Shown here: positions 1-13,928 of the stretch, in pieces | Position numbering within the stretch: position 1 is the first letter of the stretch | Layout: each line of letters opens with the position of its first letter | NCBI GenBank assembly: GCA_963693305.1 | Contig: OY855906.1 | Location: 26,686,289-26,750,288, forward strand | DNA length: 64,000 nucleotides | Direction: 5' to 3' | DNA from: Meandrina meandrites | Taxonomy: Eukaryota > Cnidaria > Anthozoa > Scleractinia > Meandrinidae | The notes under the pieces: model-generated | What the model saw: only the letters and a program-made list of their open reading frames with translations | Database searches by the model: none | What the model was told of the DNA's origin: nothing | Program-made: the position numbers and the translations under genes

Positions 1-1506
1 GATCTTGATAATTCAGTTAAGAATTTTGGGCAGGGTTGCGGCGAATTGGGTAGAAATTAGTTTGTTAACCAATCGATCCACCACAGACATCTCGCTGAAA
101 GTGCATTCGCACGCGCGCATGTGTTTGAACAACTACAGGAAGTGCATTGTGTACTGTAATTAAATAGCTACAGTTTCAAGTACTAGCCCATGTTGATACC
201 AAACTTTGATCGTTTTTGGCGTTTACTTTGAGTTACAATAGCTTTTCCGGTTTGGTAAAATACTTCTTGAGTCAAGGCAACTAAAATCTTGGCCGAACCA
301 AGTCTGCGTTTTTTCCACACGAAACATTCCTTAGTAACTTTCGTATGATTCACAAAAGCGTCATAAAATTGATTTATAAGGTATATTTTTTGCGGATAAA
401 AGACTGGATTTGGGCGACACCCTGATAGTGTGCAAATGTTAATAGTTATTAATGTTCAGCCAGTAGTTTTTTGTACATTGTAGAAAATTACTTTTTACAG
501 TGGAAATAGTAACAAGGTAAAATTATATTTACTGAACCATCTGTGCACGCTAAAAATTTGGCGTTGTGTTTAACGGCATATTTTTTTCGTTTTCACGTAA
601 ATTATTATAATTGTTACCTTTAATCTGGTAAGTTTCTAAAAAGAAAAAAAGAGGGCAGATTTACTTTTTTCAAATTTCTGCACCAAATGCTGCTACTTAA
701 TTATTACACTGAAAGTTAGTTACAAGTTTTTTTTTTTTTAATCTGGATCCCTGGCGATTGTTTTTGAAAACGGGCTTGTATTATAATTAAATCGCTCTTG
801 GAACATCTTGGGAGTAAATTGAATTCGGAGATCGCAGATAAGAAAGGACAATTCGATTTACTCAAGGGACTTTAGCCGATGTAGATGGAAATGTCCTTCC
901 TTGTACAATTAAAACAGCCTGAACGTAATTAATTTTGCACTTCCAAATGTAAACTTTGACCGACCTTTCGGCCATGTTGGCGCGAAATGTTTGCATTTTC
1001 CCGCGAAAGACAATCGAAGCATCATACATCAACAACAATGTATTGTTGACAATGTGTAAACATTCGCAGCCTGTAAAGTGGCACCAGGGCTTCTTTCAAT
1101 CAAATCTGCGCTGTTTTTGCATAGCTAATGCGACGCGTTTATTAAGTGCATAGACGCGACGAAATCTTGACCGATTTTTGTTCGGTTGATCTTCGAACGA
1201 AGCGCAAACGTGGAATTCACGGGAAAGGTTCGCGCCACGCGACGCATGGCTGAATTTCAAGGTTAGCGTAGCCAAATTCGTTTCCGTTGCAGAAGATTAT
1301 TAAATTCCTTGTAAAGAAGTATCGCAGCCAAGGAAACAGCGTTGTAATCACACTTCATTTGACCTGCATCTGCACTAGGGGCAAGGCTAAGGAACATCTG
1401 CCAGTTACGCAGAGTCAAGTTTCATAGCTTTGATTACACTGTGGTCGTCTGACGCAGGGGTTTTATCAGTCTAAAAACACGTATCCGAACCTTATGTTTT
1501 TTACAG
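1..1506. other. Non-coding / unassigned, left edge
   Basis: No recognisable protein-coding gene. The stretch is AT-rich with stop codons in all frames. A weak open stretch from about 1292 to 1418 follows a good acceptor (TTGCAG) and could be an exon preceding the candidate at 1507, but its donor is poor and the translation matches nothing I know. Upstream exons of any gene here would lie partly outside the window. Confidence 0.4.
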
Positions 1507-1790
1507 GAAACCTTGAATGAATTTGACAGTGTACCCGACCCTGCGCCTGTTGTTACAGGAGAACAAAGCGGTGAAATTTGGATTGTGAACTTGGGAGCTG
1601 TCATTTGGGAAATCGGTGAGTTGTTCAATATTGCGGTGCGCTTTTCACAAGGTACAGAAAGACCCTAAATTGCACTGCCTTTTCGCGGAACAAGATTTAA
1701 ACTAAAAAGTATACATTGTTGCGGTCGTGAACTTCATAACAGTTCATTCTTCTTGCAGAGTTTTTCATTCACAAAGCACAGCAAGAATAA
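1507..1790 (+). CDS. Candidate last two exons of an unknown gene
   Basis: Two exon-like blocks fit together. Block 1507-1615 is preceded by a T-rich acceptor ending TTTTTTACAG, is open in only one frame for 36 codons, and ends at a GTGAG donor with one base left over. Block 1759-1790 follows a strong acceptor (TTCTTCTTGCAG); joined in the phase left by the first block it reads ten codons to a TAA at 1788. An AATAAA overlaps that stop (1786-1791), as at a 3' end. The 46-residue joined peptide contains two Trp residues and an acidic/proline stretch but I do not recognise a family. No start codon is seen, so the 5' part must lie upstream. It could be chance; transcript evidence is decisive. Confidence 0.3.
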
Positions 1791-4700
1791 ATTGGTCTAT
1801 TGATTACGCTTAACAACAAAGATTTCACCCAATATAAATTAGTACTCTTTAACAAGGAAGCCCATGGAAAGCGGTTTCAAACAACGCTGAAATTGTTCTA
1901 AGCCCGTTATTTCGAATTTTAACGGATCTTGCGAAGAATTACTGAGAACTTTCGATGTTGCCGGCGCTTATGAATATAAAGTAACGTTTATTGAAATTTT
2001 AACATGTACGGTTAATTTGTAAAATAAATAGATAAAGTCAAAGCGAAGTTTGCAAAGGAGACGAAGAGAAGCGAGGAGTAAATTCTTAAAAGCGATATGA
2101 AAGGTTTAAGGTTGTGTTGACAATGTGCAGAGCTTGGAAGGAGCTCAAGTTTGAAGTGTAAACCTCATCTAACACGAAGGATTTTTAAAATAGAGCATTC
2201 TAGGTTGTTCTAGGTTTGGAGGAAATCAACAATTTTTACTGCAATTGAGTTACCAGATGCCCTGATACAACACAACAAAACCCGGGCTTCGACGTGCTCG
2301 ACATCACTGTTTAGAGAATTCGCTAATCAATTGAATTTATTTTATCAGCGGGAGAATTGTGCCACTTGCTTAAACACAGACTGCTATACGGAATCGACTA
2401 TTACCTTTTAAACGTAATAAAAAGTTGCTTCATTAAATGCCCAACGAGATGGTTACGTAGAGTGATGTGATGAAAGATGGAATCTGCAAACTGCATCGCA
2501 CTTAAACTCCTCAATCATTCAAGCTGCAAAACAACAGGCTATCCTAACGATGTACTGAAAAATCAAGATCGCATTTCTGGACAATTTTCTTTTTCAACCA
2601 CAAAATAACCGTTGATTCAACTGGCTTCTTTCACTCCCAAGCTTACTTTAAACTTGCACTGATTCGCTCATCTCAAACCTAATCTTGCACAGCCAGGTCA
2701 AATTCTTGAATATTTGTTTTTTCAAAGCCAGAAGTCCACAGAAACCTAACACTGACAGGAAATAGAAACAAAGATGGGAGAAAGCTGGGCCTAAACTTGT
2801 CATCAACGAATATTAATTACTTTGAATTACAACTATCCCGCAAGAGGGGTAAAATGTTTATTTTGTCAAGGAGAGATTGCTGTTTTTGACCGCCTATTTC
2901 ATAAATTACTCTACCAGCTCTCTATTGTTTATTATTCTAAACCGGGGAGGTTTTATTTTTGTCAATTTCAGTGCCATTTTGAGCTTAACCTTCAATAAGA
3001 AACCCATTTTAATGTGTGACGTGTTGATTCATGTAACGGTCGAAATTGGTCGATTTTTTTGCGGTAACGAAGGCCGGACTGAAAGAAAAATCGAGATCGC
3101 TGAATTTGTTTGTAAACTAGCGAAGACAGTTGCTAGTTTATCACATTGTTAGCTGTTCCCAACGAAATTAATTTTAAAATCTCCGTCGGTTAAACATCCG
3201 GTTGAAAGTGTATTTGAACAACATCGGTGAATAGCGTATTGAAACCGGCTAAATCACTAACGCATGAATGACCATGAAATAAAGAGTCTATATTTATCAA
3301 TAATAGGTCTTGCCGCTTTCTTTAGCGTTTTCGCCATATCTTTTTATAGAAAATGGAGTTATCACTTTTCAATTCACCTATCTTAGATTTTTGATAAGGG
3401 CATCTCCGCTAAAAATAAATTAAAATACAGTATAAAAGGTCCGACTGATCGTCTCTATGAGGTTAAGTGGTAAACTTTGTGTTTTATAAAGGCTTATTCA
3501 GTTTTACGAGTTCGGCGAATGTTTGGGCTTTCACATGACCTTAAAATATTTAGTATAGGGAATTTCGTGTGCGGTTTACCAACTTTATTAGAGTGACTTT
3601 GACCAAACCGAACAAAAAATTCGTAGAAAAGCCGCAACTGAAACTGTTCGGTTTTGGAAAAAAATATACACCGTAGTACAAATATTTCCCATTTTCACTA
3701 GGTACTTTAGTAGGGGAGCGGGACGGCTGTACACAGGCTATAGATACTTGCGCGTATAGCGTTCATGTTTTCTTCTTTTTACTATTTGTTGCGAATCAGT
3801 GAAAACTGTTTCTATGCCGTTAGCCAACTTTCATGAGCCTAACAGGAAAGGAACACTAGCAAACAGATTTGGTTTAATGTCGAAAATCACTTTGACCTCA
3901 GGAAGGACTTACCAATTTAATTAACGGATAACTTGAAAATTGATGGTACAAAAAAACGGAAACGATTAAACAAAAGAAGGAATATAACGATCTTCATCTA
4001 TAAGAGGGATTAGACAATTAAACGCAGGAAAACATGAGCAATACCTCGCGACGGACAACAGTACAATTCGGGAAAAGGAAATCTAGGAATGGACCAACGG
4101 AACTGAGATGCACTTGTAACACAGTATTTTTCGGAATTGAAAACATCAGTTGCGGTTTTTAGGCTCATGGCTCGTGTACGACGACCTGTAAAAGGCCGGT
4201 TTTTACATGGCAAAGAAAAAATGTTAAATACTCTTTTTGCGTCGATATTGACGAACTATAAAGTATTGGAAAGGCATAGAGAAGTGAACGAGGCTATAAA
4301 ACTCATTTTAGAATTGACGACTTTATCATCCCACCCCCTCCCCCTAAGAGATAATTTGTTGATTTTAAAGGAACCAAACTCTTCTCAAAAAATAAAGAGA
4401 AAGGTATGAATAACAGTAACGGGAATTCGATGCCAGCGTTGCCGGAATAAAAGCTTGCGTTAAAAATATAATTCCATGTTCATAAACCGATTAAATCAAA
4501 AAGCTTAAAAAGAAGCAAAACCACAAAGGAAGTGGTTTAATAATTTAAGGAAAGGCAATGAAACAAATTTCCCATCATGTTGCGAAATAGCTCGGTGGAG
4601 GTCGCCAACAATTGTTTTATTTGCGTTTTTTTCTATTTTTGAACCGGGCATATTTCTCAGATTATTGAGAAAATTCTTGTGGTAGATAATTCGAGCCCAC

Positions 4701-6512
4701 AAAGCCAATGTGTGTGTCCATTCTCCACCTCTTCCGCCGCCAACATCGTTGCCTGCAACCAACTGTAAAAAAACTTCTCTGACCACCTCATTTCAATTAC
4801 TAGGAAATTAAATATTTCAACGAAAAGCCCAATCCAATCTGTAATACTGATAAATCTCCTTTTGGGGTAAACATATTAAGTTGTTAAAAAACCGCAAGCG
4901 ACGTCGAATTTGATATTAAGCTGTACTATGGCGGTCTTGTAAGCGTAGTGTCGTGCGAACGTTTGACCAATAACTGCATGCCAGCATTGTTAAATCCTGA
5001 CTACTCTGTAACGTTTGATGAGAAATTCAAGTCGACAGGCCTGGGAAAAAAAACTTTATCATCTCGACTAAACCATTTTAATTCAGAAAACTAAATTCCT
5101 TCATCAATAACAATTATGCAAAATACACAATAAGTAATCTAAAGTAAGAAAGTAACTAACTGTATGTTTTGTATGTTATAAATTTCAAAGTAATTATGTG
5201 GTTAAATTGAATACTCAGTGCAGAAAATTTTCATCCCGTTCGCATTGACGCAGAAATGTTAATCTTTGCCGAAAATCTGTCGGCACATCAAAAGAAGAAA
5301 CGAACACAGGCAACACCATTACGCTCATATTTTTGCCAACTTGAGAAATACCTCACTGCATTGTTAATTACATAACTGAAATAAGGAAAGATCAATAGAC
5401 CAAGCCGAAATGAAATGAATATAAAATATCAGATTAGAGAGGACGAAAACAAAAGCGTGGCAGTTTATTGCCAGTGTTTTGTTAGTAGTGACTTTAGGAA
5501 CGATGGGAATTGGGCGTCTCCCTTCCATTTCAACGCTCACTCGCTTTTTAAGTATCCCTTACACCACAGGGGACATGTCCGCGTTGGAACATAAAAAAAA
5601 AATCGAGTGTTTGAAGTTGTGCTTGGATTTGTGGACGTTTCAAGATGACCTTTCAAGTGCCAAGGTGGACTACATGTAATTTCAGTAATTTCACTTAGCT
5701 CGCTACACACGTTGTGGCATGACACATAGCCTGCAGTCGCTCTTTCAATACGTTATGCTGCAAACCAAGATGACGATAAGTGAAACCTACGATCAGATAA
5801 TGGCACGTTCTAGATCGTCTAGCCCTGAATTTATGGACGTCTAGAAGAAATTTCAGAAAAATTAAAAAAAATTCACTGACCAAATGCGAGATCTGTTATG
5901 CATTGCGTACGTTAGAGCTCAAAGTACTAATTCTTGAATGATACTAAAGTACTGTTGGTGGTCATATCTTTGTTTTAATTTTGGTTCGGAGAATTTGGTG
6001 GTTCACAAAAATCGTCGGATTTTTCGCTGTTCTCTTGTTCACTTGCCTTTTTTGATAAGCATTGGTATTTTACAGGTAAATTATCACCAGCCATGCTTTG
6101 GACTGGACCAAGCCAATTCTAAACGAAGATTTGAAGTTTTGTCGGCAGGCTCGAAAAGATCAAAGATGATCGCTGAAAAACTTATCAAGGATCGGCTTAA
6201 GATAAATTAAATAGAAACTGTAGATATTACAAGATACATTGAAAGAACAGTGTTACTACAACGTTTCAATCACGGACTTGGTGTACCAACTGAAGTAATA
6301 CAAAGTTACATTAAGCACTAACGAGTAACAGTGGCGTTTCTGCGTCAGTTACTAAACTCAATTATATGAATTTTATCTGATATGCTGTTGCACTTTTCTC
6401 GAGAAATTTTTCAACTCTCATAAATCAGTGCTTATCTACTGTGTTTTGTCATTGCCTCAGGCTATTTAACAATTATTTCACGAGCGCACGTAGCGCCAAG
6501 TTGACTATAACG

Positions 6513-6545
<33 letters not shown>

Positions 6546-7578
6546 TCTTTCTTAAAAAGACCCAAAGAATTTCAACATTTGAGCTCTCCGGCTGTTCTCG
6601 CTGACGCGTACACCTACCATATTTGTGGTCCATGGCCTGTAAGCCAATCAAAACTCAGGAATTGCAATATACCATGGCTAGTTTGATGTTATCACTATCA
6701 AACGTACTGCGAAATCCGTACCCAGGATTTTCTCGGTTTTTCACTGGCGTTCCACATTGGCCGTTAGCACCAATGTCATGCCAGGGAGTGGGACGAGGCT
6801 AACAAAACACACACATGATCGTAAAGCAACTAGCGAAAAAAAAGAGCAATGTAATCAGAGATCTCGCCAATCACAATAGAGTTCGAAGCAAACAAATTCA
6901 ACTTGTGTCAAGCGCGGGAAAAATGTTGTAAGCTATAGCTTAAAGTCACGATTGGCTAGCTTGGTTTAGTTTCTGATTGGCTGAAATAACGGCATGTTCT
7001 CTTTGATCAAGCTCGTTAAAGCTATTAAAATGCAAGACGATTTTAATCAGGTAGTGATCATCAAATGCAAAACCGAACCAACACATAATTGTTTTCGACA
7101 TTCAATCTATAATTCCGATAAAAATAATACCCAGAAAAGACATCCTTATCTCAGACAATATCTTCATTTCTTGAATAGATATAAATTCCAGTTGATGGCT
7201 AACATGCAGGTTAGGGAAATGAGACAATAGAAAGTTCTAATCACAGGCTGAGCCTTAAAAAACTCTTCTTCTGTTTGAAATAAGCCTCCTAGTACTTAAG
7301 TCTGAGTCCAGGTAGTTTTGATCGCTATCGACCAGAATGTTACTACACAAAAGGGGCTATTGTTAAACTTCAGACTTTTGAGCTCGTTTTCTGTCACGAA
7401 TACTGTAACTTCTTGTTAAAGCAGAAACTAGGAGATGACCTATGGCTAGACCCACAAACAGTTTTCTAAACTATTAACAAAACAGCCACCCAAACGCTTA
7501 ATGCGACGATTAAATCACAATAAGATACGAATGGAAGTTTATTGCTATATATAGGTATAAGTGAATGTTAACATGTTT

Positions 7579-7735
7579 ATTCATCTGTTGTTTCTAGGCT
7601 TTCTTTAAAACGATTTTCGATGACGGTGAACTATTAAAGCTTTTGTAAAATGTTTACATATCACATCAGATGCCATTCATCTGTTGTTTGTAGACTTTCT
7701 TTAAAGAGTTCCGGTGAGGATAAACTAAAAATAAA
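7579..7735. repeat. Diverged tandem duplication, ~97-bp spacing
   Basis: The string TTCATCTGTTGTTT followed by a diverged TAGxCTTTCTTTAAA block and a ...GATxxxxxTGAACTA-like end occurs at about 7579 and again at about 7676. The two copies are alike over some 50 bp and then diverge. It has no coding potential. Confidence 0.5.
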
Positions 7736-8866
7736 AATAAAATTATAATTCCATAAAGTGTGGCTTAAGCGCTTTAAAGCCGTAACATCAAGAGGCGGAC
7801 AAACCTTGGTGAGGTATGCAATACTGTTTTTTATCATTTCTTTGTTATTTTCTATTCTAGCGATAACGTTTTGTACAAGACCGTGTATTTATTCACCGAC
7901 TGGTGTTGCCGTTGAGTCTGGGAATTTTCTGACAATAATAAAATCAGTTCAGTTTCAAAATGCGTAACATCAAGTGCTGCTTTGCAATAAATAAACCACA
8001 GATTAAACTGCCAAAAGAAAACTAATACACCGATAGGGATTAATGCTAGGCTTATTTCGAAAGATAAGTCTTTAAAAAGAGACTCAATAATCTTTAGTGA
8101 CTGGCTGTTTCTGATCATATCAGGTAAGCCTTAGTTAAGGAATTCCCGTGTAGTCGTGGAGAAAGTTCTAAATCAACAACAGTGTTTACAAGTTGTAGAA
8201 AGGAGCGAAAAAGTGACTCTCTTAACCGGATCAAAAGCACAGATCTTAGTCGGATCCACTTGCGCTGTTCCATTAGTGTCCGATCCGTGTTTCTTCCGAA
8301 GGTGACGCCCGAGCTAATTTTGAAATTTGTCGTGTCCTGTAAAACTACTTTGTATTTGGTTTTACCAGAAAACTGCTTACTTTACTGATAACAAACTATT
8401 CGTTGAAAATGACATGTGGATAGAATTGAAAGTTAGTACTCTGCAGAAAACAGGTGTAATGTTAGCTATACATCACAGTCTAGCGGGGATATTTGAGGGC
8501 GTTGTGCCTTAAATCTTGAACATGTTTCGAACCTGGTTTCTTTGCGGTTAGGTTAATACATTAATTTACGCGCTAGTAAAGACTATCGATCAACAATCAA
8601 TTAGAGCCTGAAGAAACGACATGCAATTTTAGCTTAAGTTCTCTGTGTTAAAACCAAGAACTTGATAATTTAACAGGTTTTCTTAAAGAATTTAAATTTC
8701 TAGACTTTTTAATCATGTTCGATCTCGTCGACGGATTAAACGATTGTGTGGTATAAGCTGACACGGGTTTGGCGCGCGCCATAGCTCTTTATAGGTAATC
8801 TTTTTCACGCATCTCAAAATGAGTACACTTCAGTGACGTTATCACAAAGATACGACACACGCCTCA

Positions 8867-8874
8867 TGACGTCA
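8867..8874. promoter_or_regulatory. CRE-like palindrome TGACGTCA
   Basis: A perfect 8-bp cAMP-response-element palindrome sits within the larger near-palindrome CATGACGTCATCATG, about 4.9 kb upstream of the receptor start codon. The motif is the known CREB/ATF site. That it works as one here is inference; in 12 kb of sequence a single 8-mer can occur by chance. Confidence 0.25.
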
Positions 8875-11800
8875 TCATGCACGTTGTTTGATTGTGATTG
8901 GGTTGCATGTAGTCAACTTCATATACTCTAATGTTAAATGTGCATATGTAATACGCGACTAAGCATAACTGTCGTGGTCGGATCTTGTGGGACGAAGGCG
9001 AGAGCCAAGAGGTTTTAAATGTGCAAGAACGATTCAAATTAAGGTTGGAAATAAGCTGCTAAATTCGGTTGCCCCTAGCATCCGACGCCGGTCAGTTAGC
9101 ATTTCTTGTTATATATGCTATTCCACATAACCAAATGCATTTAGTGGCTCCGTTTATATAAAAAAAAATATTGGGCATTTTGCCCTCTCTCTTTCCTTGA
9201 AATGCCGTTAAAAAGGCGATTAGTGACACAAAGGGAACTCCCAAAATTAATGTGAGGACCCGAGTGCCGTGTAGCGTAAGGCAAGTAGATGTATACTCTT
9301 TTCAAGTGCCCTACGTTTATTGTCCCGTGAATTTAAAACACAAGCAGAAATCACAGGAATTTGCAGGAAGGCAGAGGCCTTTTCGTAACAAAAGTACACA
9401 CTAAAATGTCATTTACTCAAAAGATATGTTCTCTTTTGCAAACCCAAAATATCTATTTGGTTGTGGTCCGTTTTCTGTACTCCAAAGCGAAAACGAAAAT
9501 GAAAACAACGAAATACGTGCGAAGATACAAATGTATCTGTTTTTAGTTTTTAAGGTCATGTCCCCGGGCTACATATCAGCTCAAACAGCGAGGGCCTTCG
9601 AAAAGTTTCAAGTATTCTTTGGGTTGGGACTAAATCTTTCCATCTGGTAAAAAGGAAACTTATCCACAATTATATTGCCACCAAAAAGGCGCAGCTGATA
9701 ATTCTCAAGAGCACGAAAAGAAAAAAAAATCAATGAGATCGTCCTTACAGTAGAATAACAAAACATCGAAAACAGGTCAATGCGGTCACTGCAGCAAGCT
9801 GTGACGAATTGTAAGCTAATTTGTTCCCCCACGCCAGGAGTATCAAATGGTTACATGCCTAACTTAACGGCAAAAACAACAACAATAGAAACTGCAACGC
9901 TATTACAGTTGCTTATGTTTGGTAACTTCAGCGATGCTGTGAAAACAAGAGTTATTTTGCCATGGTTACATATGTTTCCGGCAATTGGCCACCACATGTG
10001 CGCCATGAGTGAAAACCAAGTCAGTACAGCTAACTCGTATTGTATGTACCTTGTGGGATCGACTTGACTCCCGTTTACTAGTAGAATTTTCTCCGTGAAA
10101 ATAACGCTAAACAGTTTTATCTGCCCACTAATACGAGACCAAGACAGGTGGAATCCTTCAGGTGGCCCAAGACACCTTCAAACAATATTTTTTTTCCAAA
10201 AAGGAATGCGCTAAGCCTTAAGGTGTTTTCGCCCCTTTTACAGCCGTGTGATTCTTGGCACGTCAATTAAATTTGACTGGATTTACTGCGCCGAGACGAG
10301 TAATAAATCAACTCAAGCGAGAATTAGATTCTTCTATTAAAAACTTTATTAAGATATGATAATCAGTAGTTAATTAGGTTAATTAAAACTCGCTTTTAAT
10401 TTCAGTTTGTGGAACAATGTCTTGAAACCCACACATGGAGCAATACGAGCTACACACAATCGAACTCGACATTCAGCGTTTATCAGAAACACACCACACA
10501 GCGAGAGCAAAGATTTGTTTTGCCCTCAAAACGGCAAACCCCATCGCGTGCGGTTTCGCGCAAGACATCAGTGGATTTTGTTGTTTTAACTGATAACGAT
10601 CGCAGATTAGAAGCAAGTTTAAGAAGATGATAACATCAGCACGAAACAAATAGCATAAACTGACAGTGAGACCAAAGTGTCAAAGTCATTTGATCGGCAG
10701 CTCGCTTCACCGCGCGCATTCTTGGCGCATGAATGTTTACAGTACCGTTTCTCGCTCTCTGGAAGCGTTGTGTTTCTTTTAAAGCAGTTACGATACAAGT
10801 TTTAAGTGTACCACAAGCACTCTTAAGGTTCTTCTATCAATATTAATTGTAATAAGCTCGACTTGCAAAATGATCGAAGAACTCATTACCAAATCATCTG
10901 ACAGTACATCTTCGCCTAGTAAAAAGGGTTTGCTATAAAATTCAAGACTGTTTGAGAGCATTTAATCTTACAAAGAACCAAATAAAATACATTTTGTTTG
11001 ACTTTGAAGACCGTAAAATTCTTTGACGTTTACATCTGCCTTAAAAATGTCAGAGCTAAATTCTAATAAACATGTTTCTGCAAACGTTTGTTACACTAAC
11101 GATTGTCTCATGTGACTCGAAATGAACACTTTCGAAAAGTAGTCCTAAAGAACTTAATGCAAGAGTTTAGACAAGATTTTCGTCTCGTTAGCTTCTTGTT
11201 TTTGACATAATTACAGGCCTATCATGAGTATACGTGACTACAAAACAACGCTCTTAAAAATATCACTATTTGTGGCAAGATAAGGGCACAGAAAGGCCTA
11301 TTTTGAGCGACAAGAACTAAGGCGTTGTGTGGCGTTCTACTATCTTGATAAACAGTTGACAACTTCAGCGGATAAATTGAAATTGTGGGCGGCAGGAAGA
11401 AATTGCTTTTGAGCCACATTACAGGCAGGCAATGGATAAATTTGTGGTATAAATGCAAAAGAACTAAGGCTGATACTTAACGTTAGCGCACAGTGCTGAT
11501 TTGGCTTTTAATTCAAGGATTTAACGCTTCCGTGACAAAAACAGGTACGTTTTACAAAACGTCTGCAGCAGTTAGACACCCCTGACACATCTAAAGTTTG
11601 TGGAAGTGGAAAATTGTTGTCAATTTTCGGCAATTAAATTATCGCTTTATCTTCGCGAATCAGGCGCATCGCATCAGTTCGTGTTGTTTTTCCTGCAAAG
11701 AAAAACATTCGTCTTGTGAATGCTTTCAATATGGGGGTTTCGTTTATGCAATTTGTGACGATCGTATGTGTAACTGCTAGAACGAGTAATATAGCTTCTT

Positions 11801-13770
11801 TTGGGCCATGCGTAGAAGCAAGGTGTATAATACGGATAGCTCTGTAGACTGGATACTTCGTGTTTACCGGTATGTCGGACAATGTTCCACTGTGTATTAA
11901 ACGCATATGTGTATCTGCAAATACTTAAGACCATAATGAGTGGGACAAAGGTCTCGAAGACAAGATTTTCGTGACGGAATTTTGTTTAAAGCTGCAGTTG
12001 GTTTTTCTAATAGATATAACTTTCTGTATAGAATCATTCTTTGATCGCAGCCATTAAGTCGCAGTTTTGGATAATCAACACTTGTTTGTTAAGGTATTTA
12101 TGGCTTCATTCTCAGCTCGAACTAAATTTAGTAACTTTGCAAATTCACACCTGGGCTTACATCATGAAATACTCGAAAATTTCCTTAACGGCTTTTATTC
12201 AGTAAATGCTTTATTTAGCTGCCAGTTTTACTTTGAGTGCAAGTTTTTCTTTAGACGCAAAGTTCAAAAATTTGAAAACCTTGTTCCGGAAAACACAATG
12301 ATTAAAGGAATGGGTAACGGCTACTAACACAGATTTTCATGCGGCTGTGCCACGTGAAAAAAAAGCCATTGCAAGGATGTTGTTGACAACGCGTAGCTTT
12401 GAAATAAGGGGGCACTGCATGCTGCACAAGGTTTTAAGCACTGCCGTTCGACTTTTCCCCGGGACTTCTCTTATCGGGGCAACCAAGACAACGAAAAAGC
12501 AATCACATAATGCAGAGCGAAACAGCGAATTTTAACTCCATTCCAAGATGAAACATCGTGTTGCACTGTAAACGTATTGGCTGAAAAACTGAAGTTGGAA
12601 TTTGTTTCTTTCTTTTTGCAAGGTGGTTTGGTTTTCGTTTTGTACGTCGCTCCGGTTTTAGTTACCTGCATTGGTCGCGTTGCAATTTTTTGTTCGGTAT
12701 TCATCGAACAGGGACGTTGCTAAGTGACACTGACGTGAAAGCTTTTGGAAGTGCTTGTGTTGTATTGATTGGTTAAAAGCTATTAAGAACCCATTACAAC
12801 GCGTTATTAACATGGTTTGCTTCTCTAGTCTGCTCGTCTGACAGAACAACTGGATAGATCGCTGAATGTTGACTGGTGTTAGTCAACGAAGTCAACAATA
12901 TTTGAATAAATTTGCAGTTCTTTTACACTGGTAAATCGTCAAAATTAACATTTTTCTTTCAAGTCCGGACCCAACTTCGAAATTAAAACTTTCTTTAATA
13001 CATGTCGCGTTTTATTTTGTGCAACATAATACAAAAATTCATGTCTCTCGACAAAGATCTACAGCAATCACCAATCCATTAATTGTTTTTTTGAGCCGCC
13101 TTTTGCATTGTGAATAAAATATAAGTGTGACCATTTAAACAAAAGCTTACAAAGATCTCAATCTTGCAGGTATTCTTATTTTTTAATGATAATTCAAATG
13201 TTTCGGACTTTAAAAAAACCTAACTGAATAGACTCTTGTATTGTCGTTGAAGACAAGTTCGTCGCCATCGTTAATTATTTTCAGCTTTCTCGTGACAAAA
13301 GCACTGCTCTCTCGTCTGTTGGCGATATTGGCCTGGTGTAGGCAGCTGGCAGCAATTGCAAACTTATTGGCTTTGGGCGGTACCATATCCATGTCTCCCC
13401 TTAAAATAAACACAGCATTATACACTTGGGTGATAAATCTCGTATTTCACACTTGTATACTATGCTATCCAGGCATCACGGAAACGTGGATGCATTTATG
13501 GAGAGTGGTTTTGTGACATTTTTAAGTTACACCAAATAAAAGGAGTGACGGCGATCGAGAAACGCGCGCCTCTGGTTTCAAAATTCACCCAGCAGTCTTT
13601 TAGATCTGCTTATCAACTCGTTATCAGCTTGGTATGAGTTATTAACGTCACTCTTATTCCCTCATTATCTGTCATGAACTCACGCGATTGTCGTGGAGCA
13701 GTGCATTTAATAATTCGTTTCTCGTTTTGTTTGCAAACAGATCGCAACTCCACCTGAGGAAGCACGCAAG

Positions 13771-13928
13771 ATGAAGGTAGTTCTGGTTGCTTTTGCGGTG
13801 CTCGTATCAATGAGTTCTTGCTTGGCGTTCGATTGTCCGAGACAATGTAGCTGTGGGGAGACGATTCGATGCAGAGTGAAAGATTTGACCATCTTGAAGA
13901 AAATATTACCTGCAAACATCACACGGCT
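13771..13928 (+). CDS. Receptor exon 1: signal peptide and LRRNT cap
   Basis: The ATG at 13771 was chosen because it directly begins a hydrophobic leader followed by the Cys-x3-Cys-x-Cys-x5-Cys cap that normally precedes LRRs. The exon ends in CT before GTAAGT (phase 2), and the next three exons each begin with the single base completing a codon. Earlier non-coding exons are possible. Confidence 0.85.

Larger units (their letters stand above)
1791..13770. other. Long intergenic / upstream region of the LRR receptor gene
   Basis: About 12 kb with no gene I can support. Open frames are short, overlap on both strands and lack splice-linked neighbours or family similarity. Minor items are a local duplication near 7579-7735, a perfect CRE-like palindrome at 8867-8874 and several CCAAT/ATTGG boxes. 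Part of this may be promoter or 5' untranslated exon of the receptor gene at 13,771, but no start site can be fixed. Confidence 0.5.
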
